64,000 nucleotides of DNA, from contig NZ_JGYN01000002.1 in NCBI RefSeq assembly GCF_000741165.1, positions 62,001-126,000 on the forward strand, in the 5' to 3' direction. Origin of the DNA: Bifidobacterium biavatii DSM 23969. GTDB taxonomy: Bacteria; Actinomycetota; Actinomycetes; Actinomycetales; Bifidobacteriaceae. Of the stretch, positions 8,717 through 16,369 are shown in pieces. Made by a program: the position numbers and the translations under genes. The stretch's first letter is position 1, and each line of letters opens with the position of its first letter. A model generated the notes under the pieces. That model made no database searches and had not been told where the DNA came from. It worked only from the letters and a program-made list of their open reading frames with translations.

Positions 8717-8730
8717 GGTAAGCGCTTTCC
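8717..8730. promoter_or_regulatory. LacI-type operator (AAGCGCTT family) before the redox module
   Basis: GGTAAGCGCTTTCC, a near-palindrome with the central AAGCGCTT. It lies 106 bp upstream of the Gfo/Idh/MocA start. Thirteen sites of this type occur in the window, almost all in gene upstream regions. Confidence 0.8.
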
Positions 8731-8809
8731 GTTGGTTTTCAATATACACCACTCCCCCAATCAACGCAAATCACAAGAAACGCCGAAAACATGGCCACCC
8801 AAAACAAAA

Positions 8810-8838
8810 CAACCGTTTACCAAATTGGTAAACGGTTG
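8810..8838 (-). terminator. Perfect 29-bp palindrome, probable terminator of the 8864-10366 gene
   Basis: Perfect self-complementary arms (14 bp each) built on AACCGTTTACCAA. On the minus strand the stem is followed by a T-rich tail (GTTTTGTTTTG). It lies 26 bp past the stop of the beta-helix glycosidase gene, so termination is the simplest reading. Its GGTAAACG halves also resemble LacI-type half sites, so a double role is possible. Confidence 0.65.
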
Positions 8839-8863
8839 CCTATATATGCTCCAAACGCAGCGA

Positions 8864-10366
8864 CTATTCGATCGTCACGTCGGCGGCGTTCGCAAGCACC
8901 TGCACGTTCGCATCGGCGAGCGAAACGCAACGCACCCCGTCGCGGCGCATGTTGCGGATATGCACGCCACGCACCGGATGCTCCGCGTCGTAGCCGCCGA
9001 TCAGTGACGGCTCCTCGTCGCCGGCCGTCACCGCGCCGGTGGTCACATCCACGTCCTCGACGCGCACGTTCTCGATGAGCCGACCCGGCGCCGGATTGTA
9101 GTCCTTGTTCCACTTGGTCTCGATGTCAAGCACACGACCGTGGCTGATGCGTTCGATGCGCACGTTCTTCCACAGCACGTCGCGCACCGTGTTCTTGTCG
9201 CCCGCGTTGATCGCCATCACGCCCAGATAGTTCGGCTGGTACTCGTTGTGTTCGAGCACGTCCATGTCCTCGAAGCTGATGCGCTCGATCACGTCGCCGT
9301 CGTGCTCGTGGTCGCCGTGCGTGCCGATCATCATCGGATGCGCCACGTCGGCCCACAGCGTGCAGCCGTGTGCATGCACGTTGCGCGAGCCGCCGCGGTA
9401 CTCCCAGCGCGAACCGTACACGGCGATGCAGTCGTCGGACGTGCGCAGGAAGCAGTCGGCGATCTCCACGTCCTCGCACGCCATCATGTCGATGCCGTCC
9501 GACCAGCCCTCGCAGCTGAACGACTTGAGGCAACGGATCGTCACGTCCTGCGACTTGCCCATGAACACCGAATAGTGCGGCGGGTTGATGAGGATCAGGT
9601 TCTCGAGCGTGACGTGCTTCGAGAACGTGACCATCACGCCGTTCGTGCCGGCCAAGCGCTTGAAGTCGGCCAGATACAGCACGCCGCGGCCGCGCACGCG
9701 CACGTCCTCGGCATGGTCGATGATGAGCGATCCCTCGATCACGGCGCCGCCTTCGAGGATCACGTCGACGTGCGACGGCAGCCGCCACTCGCCGTCGAAC
9801 AGGTAGTAGTAGCCCGGCTTGATGCGCACGACGACGCGCTCGTCGCCGCTGCCGTGCTTGCCGACACGCGCGCGCTCGATCTGGTCGTTGAGTTCGGGGC
9901 CGATGGTGAGCACGTGCTCGACGGTCACATCGGCTTGATCGTAGTCGTCGAGCAGACGGCCGGCGAGAACGTGCAGGTTGTGGTGACGTTCGCGGTTGAG
10001 CTCGACGCTCAGGTTGGCGGGATGGTCGAGCGTGAACGTGACGCGGTTGGGCTGCACGTGCGGCTCGACACCGACGGACAGCGGGCGCACGTCGGCGCGA
10101 TATGTGTAGAACCAGCCGTTGACCTTGACTTCGACCTCGACGCGGCCGGAGAAGTCGAAGTAGCACATCGACGACTCTTGCACGTAGTGCGAGTCGATTT
10201 TGACGCGGTAGACCGGGACGGACTGCCAGCCTTCAGCGGTCGCGTCGTCGTCGGTCGGGACTTCGCCGGCGGCCAGTGGGCGGACTCGGACGCTGTATTC
10301 CTTGCGCAGCGTTGCGCCGGCCGGGGCCGGGTAGACGCGGATGGCGCCGGCGTTGGATGTATTCAT
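8864..10366 (-). CDS. Right-handed beta-helix glycosidase, clan GH-N (GH28/GH49-like)
   Basis: A 500-residue protein without a signal peptide, so probably cytoplasmic. Residues about 20-160 form a beta-sandwich-like N-terminal domain of the kind seen before GH49-type helices. From about 200 on there are repeated beta-helix rungs. Acidic catalytic candidates are WSDG (288-291) and SDD (310-312), matching the Asp positions of polygalacturonases. The GHG histidine motif of GH28 is replaced by GTHGD (348-352). This mix makes pectin hydrolysis uncertain; another uronic or neutral glycan is possible. The start at MNTSNAG (10366) has AAAGGTGA upstream. A GTAAC-type operator at 10425-10436 lies 59 bp upstream, linking it to the binding-protein and permease genes. 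Confidence 0.8.
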   Translation of the reverse strand: MNTSNAGAIRVYPAPAGATLRKEYSVRVRPLAAGEVPTDDDATAEGWQSVPVYRVKIDSHYVQESSMCYFDFSGRVEVEVKVNGWFYTYRADVRPLSVGVEPHVQPNRVTFTLDHPANLSVELNRERHHNLHVLAGRLLDDYDQADVTVEHVLTIGPELNDQIERARVGKHGSGDERVVVRIKPGYYYLFDGEWRLPSHVDVILEGGAVIEGSLIIDHAEDVRVRGRGVLYLADFKRLAGTNGVMVTFSKHVTLENLILINPPHYSVFMGKSQDVTIRCLKSFSCEGWSDGIDMMACEDVEIADCFLRTSDDCIAVYGSRWEYRGGSRNVHAHGCTLWADVAHPMMIGTHGDHEHDGDVIERISFEDMDVLEHNEYQPNYLGVMAINAGDKNTVRDVLWKNVRIERISHGRVLDIETKWNKDYNPAPGRLIENVRVEDVDVTTGAVTAGDEEPSLIGGYDAEHPVRGVHIRNMRRDGVRCVSLADANVQVLANAADVTIE

Positions 10367-10424
10367 GATCGTCACCTTTCGTTGTGATGTCGCCGTTGCG
10401 CGCGGTCATCGCCGCGCAACGTGC

Positions 10425-10436
10425 GTAACTAGTTAC
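10425..10436. promoter_or_regulatory. GTAAC-type LacI operator upstream of the beta-helix glycosidase
   Basis: Perfect palindrome GTAACTAGTTAC, 59 bp upstream of the start at 10366. The identical 12-mer occurs at 25740-25751 before the second binding-protein gene. Confidence 0.78.
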
Positions 10437-10942
10437 CCTTACTGCTGATGTCCAGCATAGTGCATTGCGGCCGATGCCACGACGACACGACAGCATCGTC
10501 TGTCCGGCGAGTCCGCGCCGCAGCGCATCGGTCGGCATGTCCGAACACCTGTCCGCCGAACGGATCGTCGGACAGGCGAAGGGGCGGGCGGCGCTTTGCG
10601 CGTCGCTCGCCCCTTCCCTGGCTGTTCCCGCTGACACCCCCGTCAGAAGGAAGAATCGATGCCGTTCGGACGATGCGTCAGCCGATACTCGTCGAACGGA
10701 AAACAGGTCGTGAAAACGGGTCGTTACGGAATTATCCCGGAATCATTCTTGAATCATCCTCGAATGAGGACTCAACCCTTCGAATCCCGATCCCGATTCC
10801 GACCGAGACCTCGGCCGGAATGCCGGTCAGAATCCCGGACGAAACCCGCCCTCCAACGCCGATCGAACCGGTGCCGACGGAACCGGAATGGTCGATATGG
10901 CGGGTTCCGCATCCGCGATCAGAGCATCAGAGCATCAGAGCA
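10437..10942. other. Non-coding gap with a hairpin and a short tandem repeat
   Basis: About 500 bp between the first binding-protein gene and the beta-helix glycosidase operator. It holds a GC-rich hairpin (arms 10578-10590 and 10604-10616, one mismatch) and a stretch of repeated ATCCCGAT-like words near 10735-10850. At 10918-10949 four head-to-tail copies of ATCAGAGC run across the stop codon of the binding-protein gene. I see no convincing gene here. Confidence 0.6.
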
Positions 10943-12643
10943 TCAGAGCATCTGGACCTTGTCGAAGAACTTGTCGGCATAACCGGTCTCGAACTTGACG
11001 AGCTTGTCGTAGCCGAGCGACTTGGCCTTCTCGACCATGTCCTTCTCGAGGCTGTTGAACTCGGAGTCGGAGTTGGCGTAGATCATCTTCCACGAGTACT
11101 GCTTGATCACGTCGCCGACCTGACTCTTGATAACCTTGTCCTGATCGCTGTATTCGATGGACGGCAAGTCCGGGGTCTTGAAGCCCTTGACCTGGCCCTT
11201 CTTGATCAGGTATTCCTGCACGTTGAGCGCACCGTCGTGGTCGGCGGTCCACTCCTTGTCGAGGGAGCTGGCGTTGCCCTTGAGGTAGGAGTCCCACTGG
11301 TTGTAGACCACCGGGAAGTCGTAGTCCTTGCCGGTCGGGGTGCCAGTGGAGGTGTTCACGCGGGCCTTGAAGGTGTCCTGCACCTTGCCACCGCCGTCCT
11401 TCGCGGGCACTTCGGCGCTCCAGTCGCCCTTGCCGAGGTCGGTCAGCTCCGGCTGACCCTGCGCGTTGCGCTTCCACAGCACGCCCTCCGGGCCGTTCTC
11501 GAAGCCGAAGGAGCCCTCGTCTCCGTACATGAAGTTGAGGAACTTCACGGCGTTGTCCTTGTTCTTGGAGTTCTTGGCGAGGCCCCAGAACCAGTTGGAG
11601 CCGAGCGTGGAGGTGGCCTGATAGCTCATGGCGTCGTCGCTGGGGACGCGCTCGTAGCCCTTGTTCTGCGCGGTCATGTCCTTGTTGACCGGGTTGTAGT
11701 TGAGGTTGCCGAGGTAGCCGTACACCCACATCGCGGACTGGCCCTTCTCGGCCTTCTTCATGTAGTCGTCCCACGTCTGGGTGGCGGAATCCGGATCGAG
11801 TAGGCCGTCCTGATGGATGGAGTTAGCCCACTTGAGCGCGGTCAGATAGGTGCCTCCGTCGGCGAGGATGTCCTCGACCTTCTTCTCCGCAGGGTTAAGG
11901 TTGATGAAGTCGTAGGAGTTCACACCATCGTTGGTAATCCAGCCCAGTTCGGTGGCAATGGAGCGCAGCTGGCCGGCGGAGGTGGTGTCCCAGCCGCCGA
12001 ACAGGCTCAGCGCGTACATGTTGTCGCCCTTCTCGGTCTTGGAGTGAGCCTTGGCCATCTTTTCGGCGATGTCCTTGTAATCCCAGTAGGTCTTGACTTC
12101 CGGGGAGCCGAGCTCCTTGTAGTAGTCGTAGCGGAAGCTCGGCACGTTGACCGGGTCGCCCTTGCCGAGTTCGGCCTTCTGCGCGGCGCCGGCCGGGATG
12201 GCGTACACCTTGCCGGAGTCCATCTTGGTCATGCGGTTGATCGCGTCAGTGAAGCGGAACGCGTTCGGCAGCTTGCTCTTGTACGCGCTCAGGTCCTCGA
12301 CCGCGCCGGCGTCAATGGCCTGCTTGAGCGAGTCGCGGCTGTTGAACGCGATCAGGTCGCCGAGCTGGCCGGTGGTCAGCTTGGTCTGGAAGCGGTCGGT
12401 GCCGCCGACGGTGGACGGGGTGACCTTGACGGTCAGGCCGGTCTTGTCCTTGAGCCACTTGCCGACGTAGCCGTCGAGCTGGCCTTCGTACGTGGCGTTC
12501 TGCGTGAAGATGGAGATCTCGTTGGAGCTGCTCGCAGTGTTGGTGCCGCCGCATGCGGCCAGCGGGACGATCATGGCGATGCCGGCCACGGCCGCGATGC
12601 CGGTAACCGCTTTCTTGCCATTCCAACGTGAAGACTTGGTCAT
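10943..12643 (-). CDS. Extracellular solute-binding lipoprotein, LplA/AlgQ-like (first copy)
   Basis: A 566-residue lipoprotein. The signal peptide ends in a lipobox, VPLAACGG, with Cys31 as the acylated residue. Its size and its repeated aromatic-rich stretches (for example YMGDEGSFGFENGPEGVLWK-like segments) fit the large type-1 oligosaccharide-binding proteins that partner LplB/LplC-type permeases. It is a close paralogue of the 561-residue protein at 23925-25610. No permease genes adjoin it, so it probably shares the permeases at 25845-27801 as an alternative receptor for a related glycan. The start is set by AAGGGA. Upstream lie both a GTAAC-type site (12726-12737, one mismatch; a perfect one at 12850-12861) and an AAGCGCTT-type site (12739-12752), so two regulators may control it. 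Confidence 0.9.
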   Translation of the reverse strand: MTKSSRWNGKKAVTGIAAVAGIAMIVPLAACGGTNTASSSNEISIFTQNATYEGQLDGYVGKWLKDKTGLTVKVTPSTVGGTDRFQTKLTTGQLGDLIAFNSRDSLKQAIDAGAVEDLSAYKSKLPNAFRFTDAINRMTKMDSGKVYAIPAGAAQKAELGKGDPVNVPSFRYDYYKELGSPEVKTYWDYKDIAEKMAKAHSKTEKGDNMYALSLFGGWDTTSAGQLRSIATELGWITNDGVNSYDFINLNPAEKKVEDILADGGTYLTALKWANSIHQDGLLDPDSATQTWDDYMKKAEKGQSAMWVYGYLGNLNYNPVNKDMTAQNKGYERVPSDDAMSYQATSTLGSNWFWGLAKNSKNKDNAVKFLNFMYGDEGSFGFENGPEGVLWKRNAQGQPELTDLGKGDWSAEVPAKDGGGKVQDTFKARVNTSTGTPTGKDYDFPVVYNQWDSYLKGNASSLDKEWTADHDGALNVQEYLIKKGQVKGFKTPDLPSIEYSDQDKVIKSQVGDVIKQYSWKMIYANSDSEFNSLEKDMVEKAKSLGYDKLVKFETGYADKFFDKVQML

Positions 12644-12725
12644 TGTTGCTTCCCTTGCTCGAAACTTCTTCGGTTCAGCACCGCTTTCAAACCATTTCGA
12701 TATTTCTTTGAATCCATTCAAAAGC

Positions 12726-12737
12726 GGAACTGGTTAC
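12726..12737. promoter_or_regulatory. GTAAC-type operator (one mismatch) before first binding-protein gene
   Basis: GGAACTGGTTAC, 83 bp upstream of the start; one base from GTAACTGGTTAC. It nearly touches the AAGCGCTT site at 12739-12752, so the two proteins could compete or cooperate here. Confidence 0.6.
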
Positions 12738-12738
12738 A

Positions 12739-12752
12739 TTAAAGCGCTTTCC
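12739..12752. promoter_or_regulatory. AAGCGCTT-type LacI operator before first binding-protein gene
   Basis: TTAAAGCGCTTTCC, with a 10-bp perfect palindromic core AAAGCGCTTT, about 96 bp upstream of the start codon. Confidence 0.75.
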
Positions 12753-12849
12753 TTGAATCGTGTCAAGATATATTCAACTTCGGCGTTTCGGGCCATTTTT
12801 CAACAAAAACAGTCATGCAAACAACCGCAACAGTGTGCCTCAAGTTTAC

Positions 12850-12861
12850 GTAACAGGTTAC
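12850..12861. promoter_or_regulatory. GTAAC-type operator, distal site of the first binding-protein gene
   Basis: GTAACAGGTTAC, both half sites perfect, about 210 bp upstream of the start and 124 bp from the site at 12726. The overlapping GGTTACGTAACC (12856-12867) is itself a perfect palindrome. Confidence 0.65.
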
Positions 12862-12902
12862 GTAACCATCGCGATGCAGCAATACTCACGATTGCAAATG
12901 CA

Positions 12903-12999
12903 CGGCACCCCCGCACGCGCACGCGTGCACATACACCCGCACATCCGCACACGCGCACCCGCACCCGCACATCCACGCCCGCACACACGCACACCCAAA
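12903..12999. repeat. CA/CG-rich low-complexity tract
   Basis: About 97 bp dominated by alternating purine-pyrimidine words (CACGCGCACGCGTGCACA, CGCACACGCGCACCCGCACC). Not coding. Such tracts can adopt left-handed DNA; whether this one does is unknown. Confidence 0.7.
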
Positions 13000-13061
13000 T
13001 GACAAAACGGATCCAGCTACCTGATGTTCTGAATCCAAATGTCCGATGAGAGTACTCCATA

Positions 13062-13525
13062 GTCACGCGATGGCAAAATACAACCCGATTCCATCGAGTG
13101 ACATCAGCTCCAGTCACGCGACGGAATTGACACGCTCCAATCCATCCCGTGACCCCGATGTCAGAGGTTTCGAAGCGATTCCACAGTCACGCGATGGCAA
13201 AATGCGCCCAGATTCCATCGCATGACACCAGCTCCAGTCACGCGATGGAATTGACACGCTCCAATCCATCCCGTGACCTCGGCATCAGGGATTTCGAAGC
13301 GATTACACGGTCACTCGATGGAAATTGACTCCTCCATGCCATCCCATGATTATCCGTACAATCACGGAATGGAACAACATCCTGATTTTCCATCCTGTGA
13401 CCTCCATTGCACGGAATTTCGAAGGATTTCGAGGTCACGGGACAGCATTGGACCGTTTCAATCCATCGCGTGAACAGTCGGCCGGTCATGCGATGGAACA
13501 ATCCCCCGTTTTTCCATCGCATGTC
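13062..13525. repeat. Cluster A: eight 41-bp palindromic units in an alternating 51/73-bp register
   Basis: Units start at 13062, 13113, 13186, 13237, 13310, 13361, 13434 and 13485. Each is 41 bp: a left arm close to GTCACGCGATGG, 17 variable bases that usually begin with (C/A)AAA or AAT, and a right arm close to CCATCGCGTGAC. Start-to-start distances alternate 51, 73, 51, 73, 51, 73, 51, giving a 124-bp tandem period. The first two 124-bp periods are nearly alike; later ones have diverged while the spacing has been kept. The cluster fills the gap between the first binding-protein promoter and the end of the 13650-14732 gene. Confidence 0.88.
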
Positions 13526-13649
13526 CCTCCCCTGCAATGCAAGCTCCCCCTGCAATGCGGTCTACCCCGCAATGCGCCCTTCGCAACGCTCTTGAAACTT
13601 GCCATCCCCACATGTCCCAGCAGCGAAGCGAAGCACTCGGTCACCCCGC

Positions 13650-14732
13650 TCAGTACTCCTCGCGGTACTTCAGCGGCTTGCCGGCGACGGCGCGGGCGAG
13701 CTCCTCGGTCACATTCAGGCCCATCGCATGCAGTTCGGAACCGGTCGAGCCGGCGATGTGCGGCGTGAGGATCACGTTCGGCATGTCCCACAGCGGCGAG
13801 TCGCTCGGCAGCGGCTCGGGCCAAGTCACGTCGAGGATCGCGTTGATGCGGCCCGTCTTGAGCTCCGCGATCAGCGCATCGTGGTCGACCACGCGGCCGC
13901 GCGCCGAATTGAGCAGCGTTGCGCCGTCCTTCATCAGCGCAAGCTCACGCGCGCCGATCATGCCACGCAGGGGCGGAATGTCGGGAGCGTGCAGCGAGAC
14001 GATGTCCGACTGCCGCAGCAGCGTGTCGAGATCGGCCTTGGTCGCGCCGTACGACGCGGTCTCGTCGGCGGACATGTCGATCGCGTACGCGAGCACGTCC
14101 AGCCGCGTCATCTGCAGCATGGTCATGAGCCGACGGCCGATGCGTGACGACGCACACACCAGTCCGACGGTCTTCTCGTAGTTGCCGACGTTCGCGAACA
14201 CGCTTTGTACGTCCACCCACGCGCCCCAGCCACGCTGTTCGTGGTACATGCGTTCGGCGCGGAAGAACTGCTTGTTGGCGAGCAGGATGTTCGCGAAGCA
14301 GTATTCGGCGACCGGCAGGCCGTTGATGTAGCCGGAGTTCGACAGTTCGATGCCGCGCTTTTTGGCAACGTTTGCAGCCGTGTCGTCCGTAAAGATGCGC
14401 GCCGCGGCGCCGCTTGCGGCGAAGATGCCCTTCAGGCGCGGCATGGAGGCGAGCACGGCCTCGTCGATCAGATTTTCGCCGCCCCAGCCGGTGATGATGT
14501 AGTCGGCGCGGGCGATGCGTTCGGCGTTCGCCGGGTCGCGGAAGTCCTCGACGACGACCGGGCGACCGTTTTCGTCGCGGTCCCAGTCGGCCACGGACTC
14601 GAGCTCACGCCACGCGTCGCGGCCCATGATCTTGTCGACCAGATCGGCCGGACGGAACGAGAATATGACGAACGGCCTGTTTTCGCACTGCGTTTCGACA
14701 TTGTCCAATGATTGCAATGATTCCTGCGTCAT
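13650..14732 (-). CDS. D-isomer 2-hydroxyacid dehydrogenase-like protein (first copy)
   Basis: A 360-residue protein of the D-2-hydroxyacid dehydrogenase fold. The catalytic arginine is in LNSARGRVVD, the glutamate in DVTWPEPLPSDSPLW, and the histidine in LTPHIAGS. The nucleotide-binding loop reads GLVCASSRIGRR where most family members have GxGxxG, so the glycine motif is altered. The same change occurs in the second copy at 46743-47753, so it is probably functional rather than decay. The start has AAGGAG eight bases upstream, and an AAGCGCTT-type operator lies at 14797-14810. A role in reducing a keto-deoxy sugar acid is inference from the neighbouring lyase and kdgK/eda genes. Confidence 0.85.
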   Translation of the reverse strand: MTQESLQSLDNVETQCENRPFVIFSFRPADLVDKIMGRDAWRELESVADWDRDENGRPVVVEDFRDPANAERIARADYIITGWGGENLIDEAVLASMPRLKGIFAASGAAARIFTDDTAANVAKKRGIELSNSGYINGLPVAEYCFANILLANKQFFRAERMYHEQRGWGAWVDVQSVFANVGNYEKTVGLVCASSRIGRRLMTMLQMTRLDVLAYAIDMSADETASYGATKADLDTLLRQSDIVSLHAPDIPPLRGMIGARELALMKDGATLLNSARGRVVDHDALIAELKTGRINAILDVTWPEPLPSDSPLWDMPNVILTPHIAGSTGSELHAMGLNVTEELARAVAGKPLKYREEY

Positions 14733-14796
14733 AGGGCGCTCCTTCGATGCTGCTCAAGTTCGGCACAATCTCTTGCCTGATTGATTGTACGGCAGT

Positions 14797-14810
14797 TGAA
14801 AACGCTTTCC
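14797..14810. promoter_or_regulatory. AAGCGCTT-type LacI operator before the first hydroxyacid dehydrogenase
   Basis: TGAAAACGCTTTCC, 65 bp upstream of the start at 14732. It matches the family in all central positions but one. Confidence 0.68.
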
Positions 14811-14978
14811 GACGATTTGCCATGTCTTGTATGAGGAGCAACCATCAACACCGGCGATCACAACATGTGCCGACGCCACGCATATCCAAGTCAACCCCGA
14901 CGGCCCCTGACCGGACAGCCACCGGCCCCAATTGGTCTTCACCGACAGCAACCACCGGTCCTCGCACGCAGTCGCATT

Positions 14979-15136
14979 GCTGGTTCCCGGGATTTTCCGG
15001 CAATAATCCCGGGAACCAGCCCATGTTCGTGTGAACATGCTTTTGCCTGAAATTTCAACGATCCACAGCTATGCCGATGTGCGTTATTGTGCGGTTCCTG
15101 GTTCCCGGGATTTTGGCGGCCAATCCCGGGAACTGG
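14979..15136. repeat. Two copies of a CCCGGG-centred hairpin
   Basis: Copy 1 (14979-15020) has perfect 16-bp arms built on CTGGTTCCCGGGATT. Copy 2 (15098-15136) has 12-13-bp arms of the same sequence, with a different loop. They lie about 118 bp apart, centre to centre, in the gap between the hydroxyacid dehydrogenase promoter and the end of the membrane-protein gene. On the minus strand they could terminate the membrane-protein transcript, but there is no T-run, so a palindromic repeat family is equally likely. The rest of this 450-bp gap shows nothing else. Confidence 0.75.
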
Positions 15137-15182
15137 CTCAGCGCTCTCACCCCATACAAGCCATGCCGGGCATGCCCAAGCA

Positions 15183-15857
15183 TCAGGACCGCACGCCCGC
15201 CACGGCAGGGCGGACGCTCACACGCGGCTTTGCCGGAACGAACCGGCAAAAGCGGTTGATCAGGTTGACGATCTGGCCGGTGATAACCGCGGCGACGACC
15301 GTGCCGACCCCAAGCCCGTCGACGCGGCCGAAGAAGACAAACGACATGATGCCAGCGATGATGACCAGCGACACGTCGAAGCAGACCTTGACCGTGCCGA
15401 AACGCACCTTGGTCACGATCGCGAAGGCGTTCACGACGCCCTCGCCCGGCACCATGATGAGCCCGGGCGCGACCTCCATGCAAATGCCGAGCGCCAGGAT
15501 CGCACAGCCGAGCAGCAGTCCGGCACCTTGGCTCCACCACGCGTCCGGCACGAACCACGTCAGCAGGCGCATGCTCACGTCAAGCGTGGCCGCGAACCAG
15601 AACGTGGCCGCCAACTGCAAGTACTGAACGGGGTGAAAGTCGCGCCGCAGCAGGGCGATCTCGATGAGGAGGAACGCGACGTTGACCGCGAAGGTCGTGA
15701 CGCCGAAGCTGATCTGGGGGAATCGCAGCGTCGTCACCCATGCGATGCTCGAGATCGGCGAGGTGCCAAGATCGCTTTTCGTGATGAGCGCGATGCCGAA
15801 CGATTCGACGGCAAGTCCGGCCAGAAAGCAGATGATTCGTTTGACGATGTATGGCAT
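15183..15857 (-). CDS. YczE/YitT-type integral membrane protein
   Basis: A 224-residue protein with five or six predicted membrane helices (about residues 8-27, 38-70, 80-104, 111-130, 150-175 and 180-200). The opening resembles the YczE-like group (FGIALITKSDLGTSPISS). The molecular role of this group is not established; some members are near transporters or regulators. The ribosome site GGGGAGG is 7 bases from the ATG. A perfect AAGCGCTT-type operator (15967-15980) and a second one (16033-16046) lie upstream, so it belongs to the sugar regulon and may be involved in uptake or export of a pathway compound. That is inference. Confidence 0.82.
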   Translation of the reverse strand: MPYIVKRIICFLAGLAVESFGIALITKSDLGTSPISSIAWVTTLRFPQISFGVTTFAVNVAFLLIEIALLRRDFHPVQYLQLAATFWFAATLDVSMRLLTWFVPDAWWSQGAGLLLGCAILALGICMEVAPGLIMVPGEGVVNAFAIVTKVRFGTVKVCFDVSLVIIAGIMSFVFFGRVDGLGVGTVVAAVITGQIVNLINRFCRFVPAKPRVSVRPAVAGVRS

Positions 15858-15966
15858 ATTTCATTCCTCCCCTTACGTGCGTCCCGCTGCTCCGCCGGCT
15901 CGTCGACAACGACCGGGGAGGAACACGGACTCGTTGTGCAACCTGACCCTCACTATACCACATCTC

Positions 15967-15980
15967 GGTAAGCGCTTACC
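15967..15980. promoter_or_regulatory. Perfect AAGCGCTT-type operator before the membrane-protein gene
   Basis: GGTAAGCGCTTACC, a perfect 14-bp palindrome, 110 bp upstream of the start. The identical sequence occurs at 27965-27978 before the permease genes. Confidence 0.82.
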
Positions 15981-16032
15981 ATAATAAGGACACGCTTAAC
16001 CAACGATTTACTACACATGCAATGAACTTAAC

Positions 16033-16046
16033 GGCAAACGCTTACC
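16033..16046. promoter_or_regulatory. Second AAGCGCTT-type operator before the membrane-protein gene
   Basis: GGCAAACGCTTACC, 66 bp upstream of the perfect site, a distance of about six helical turns that would allow looping between the two. Confidence 0.65.
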
Positions 16047-16129
16047 CATGAAAAGCACACAATAGGCCCACAGGAGCCCCTCAACCACACCCGCACCCGG
16101 AACCCAAGAGCCGTATTTCGCGCCTGCAA

Positions 16130-16345
16130 AGAACAATCCGCAAAGAGAGAGGCAGTTTCCACGAATTACAAAGGTCTATCCGCAAACTGAGAGGCAGCCA
16201 TACATGATATGACCAGCGAACAACGCCATCGTCCAAGCGGACTGCAGCCGTTTTTCGGCCGGCCGCCCGAAGCGATTGCCTCTCAGTTTGCAGATAGACC
16301 CGTGCAGAACGCGAAAACTGCCTCTCAAATCGCAGATAGACCCGT
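16130..16345. repeat. Nested long inverted repeats, terminator- or MITE-like
   Basis: An inner pair, 16173-16196 and 16277-16300, are 24-bp arms with one mismatch (GGTCTATC...GAGAGGCA). An outer, weaker pair of the same sequence flanks it (about 16135-16160 and 16312-16342). The arms thus also repeat directly on each side. The element sits just past the stop codon of the 1344-residue lyase-like gene. It may act as a terminator, but its four-arm design looks more like a small mobile palindrome. Confidence 0.75.
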
Positions 16346-16369
16346 CACGATCGATTCATGACCGTCCGG

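Noticed and set aside
12492-13049. A plus-strand gene across the first binding-protein promoter
   Set aside because: It runs through operators, the low-complexity tract and part of the opposite gene, and resembles no protein family.
13062-13525. The regularly spaced repeats as a CRISPR array
   Set aside because: Units are palindromic with variable centres and alternating spacing; there is no constant direct repeat with unique spacers of equal size and no cas gene.
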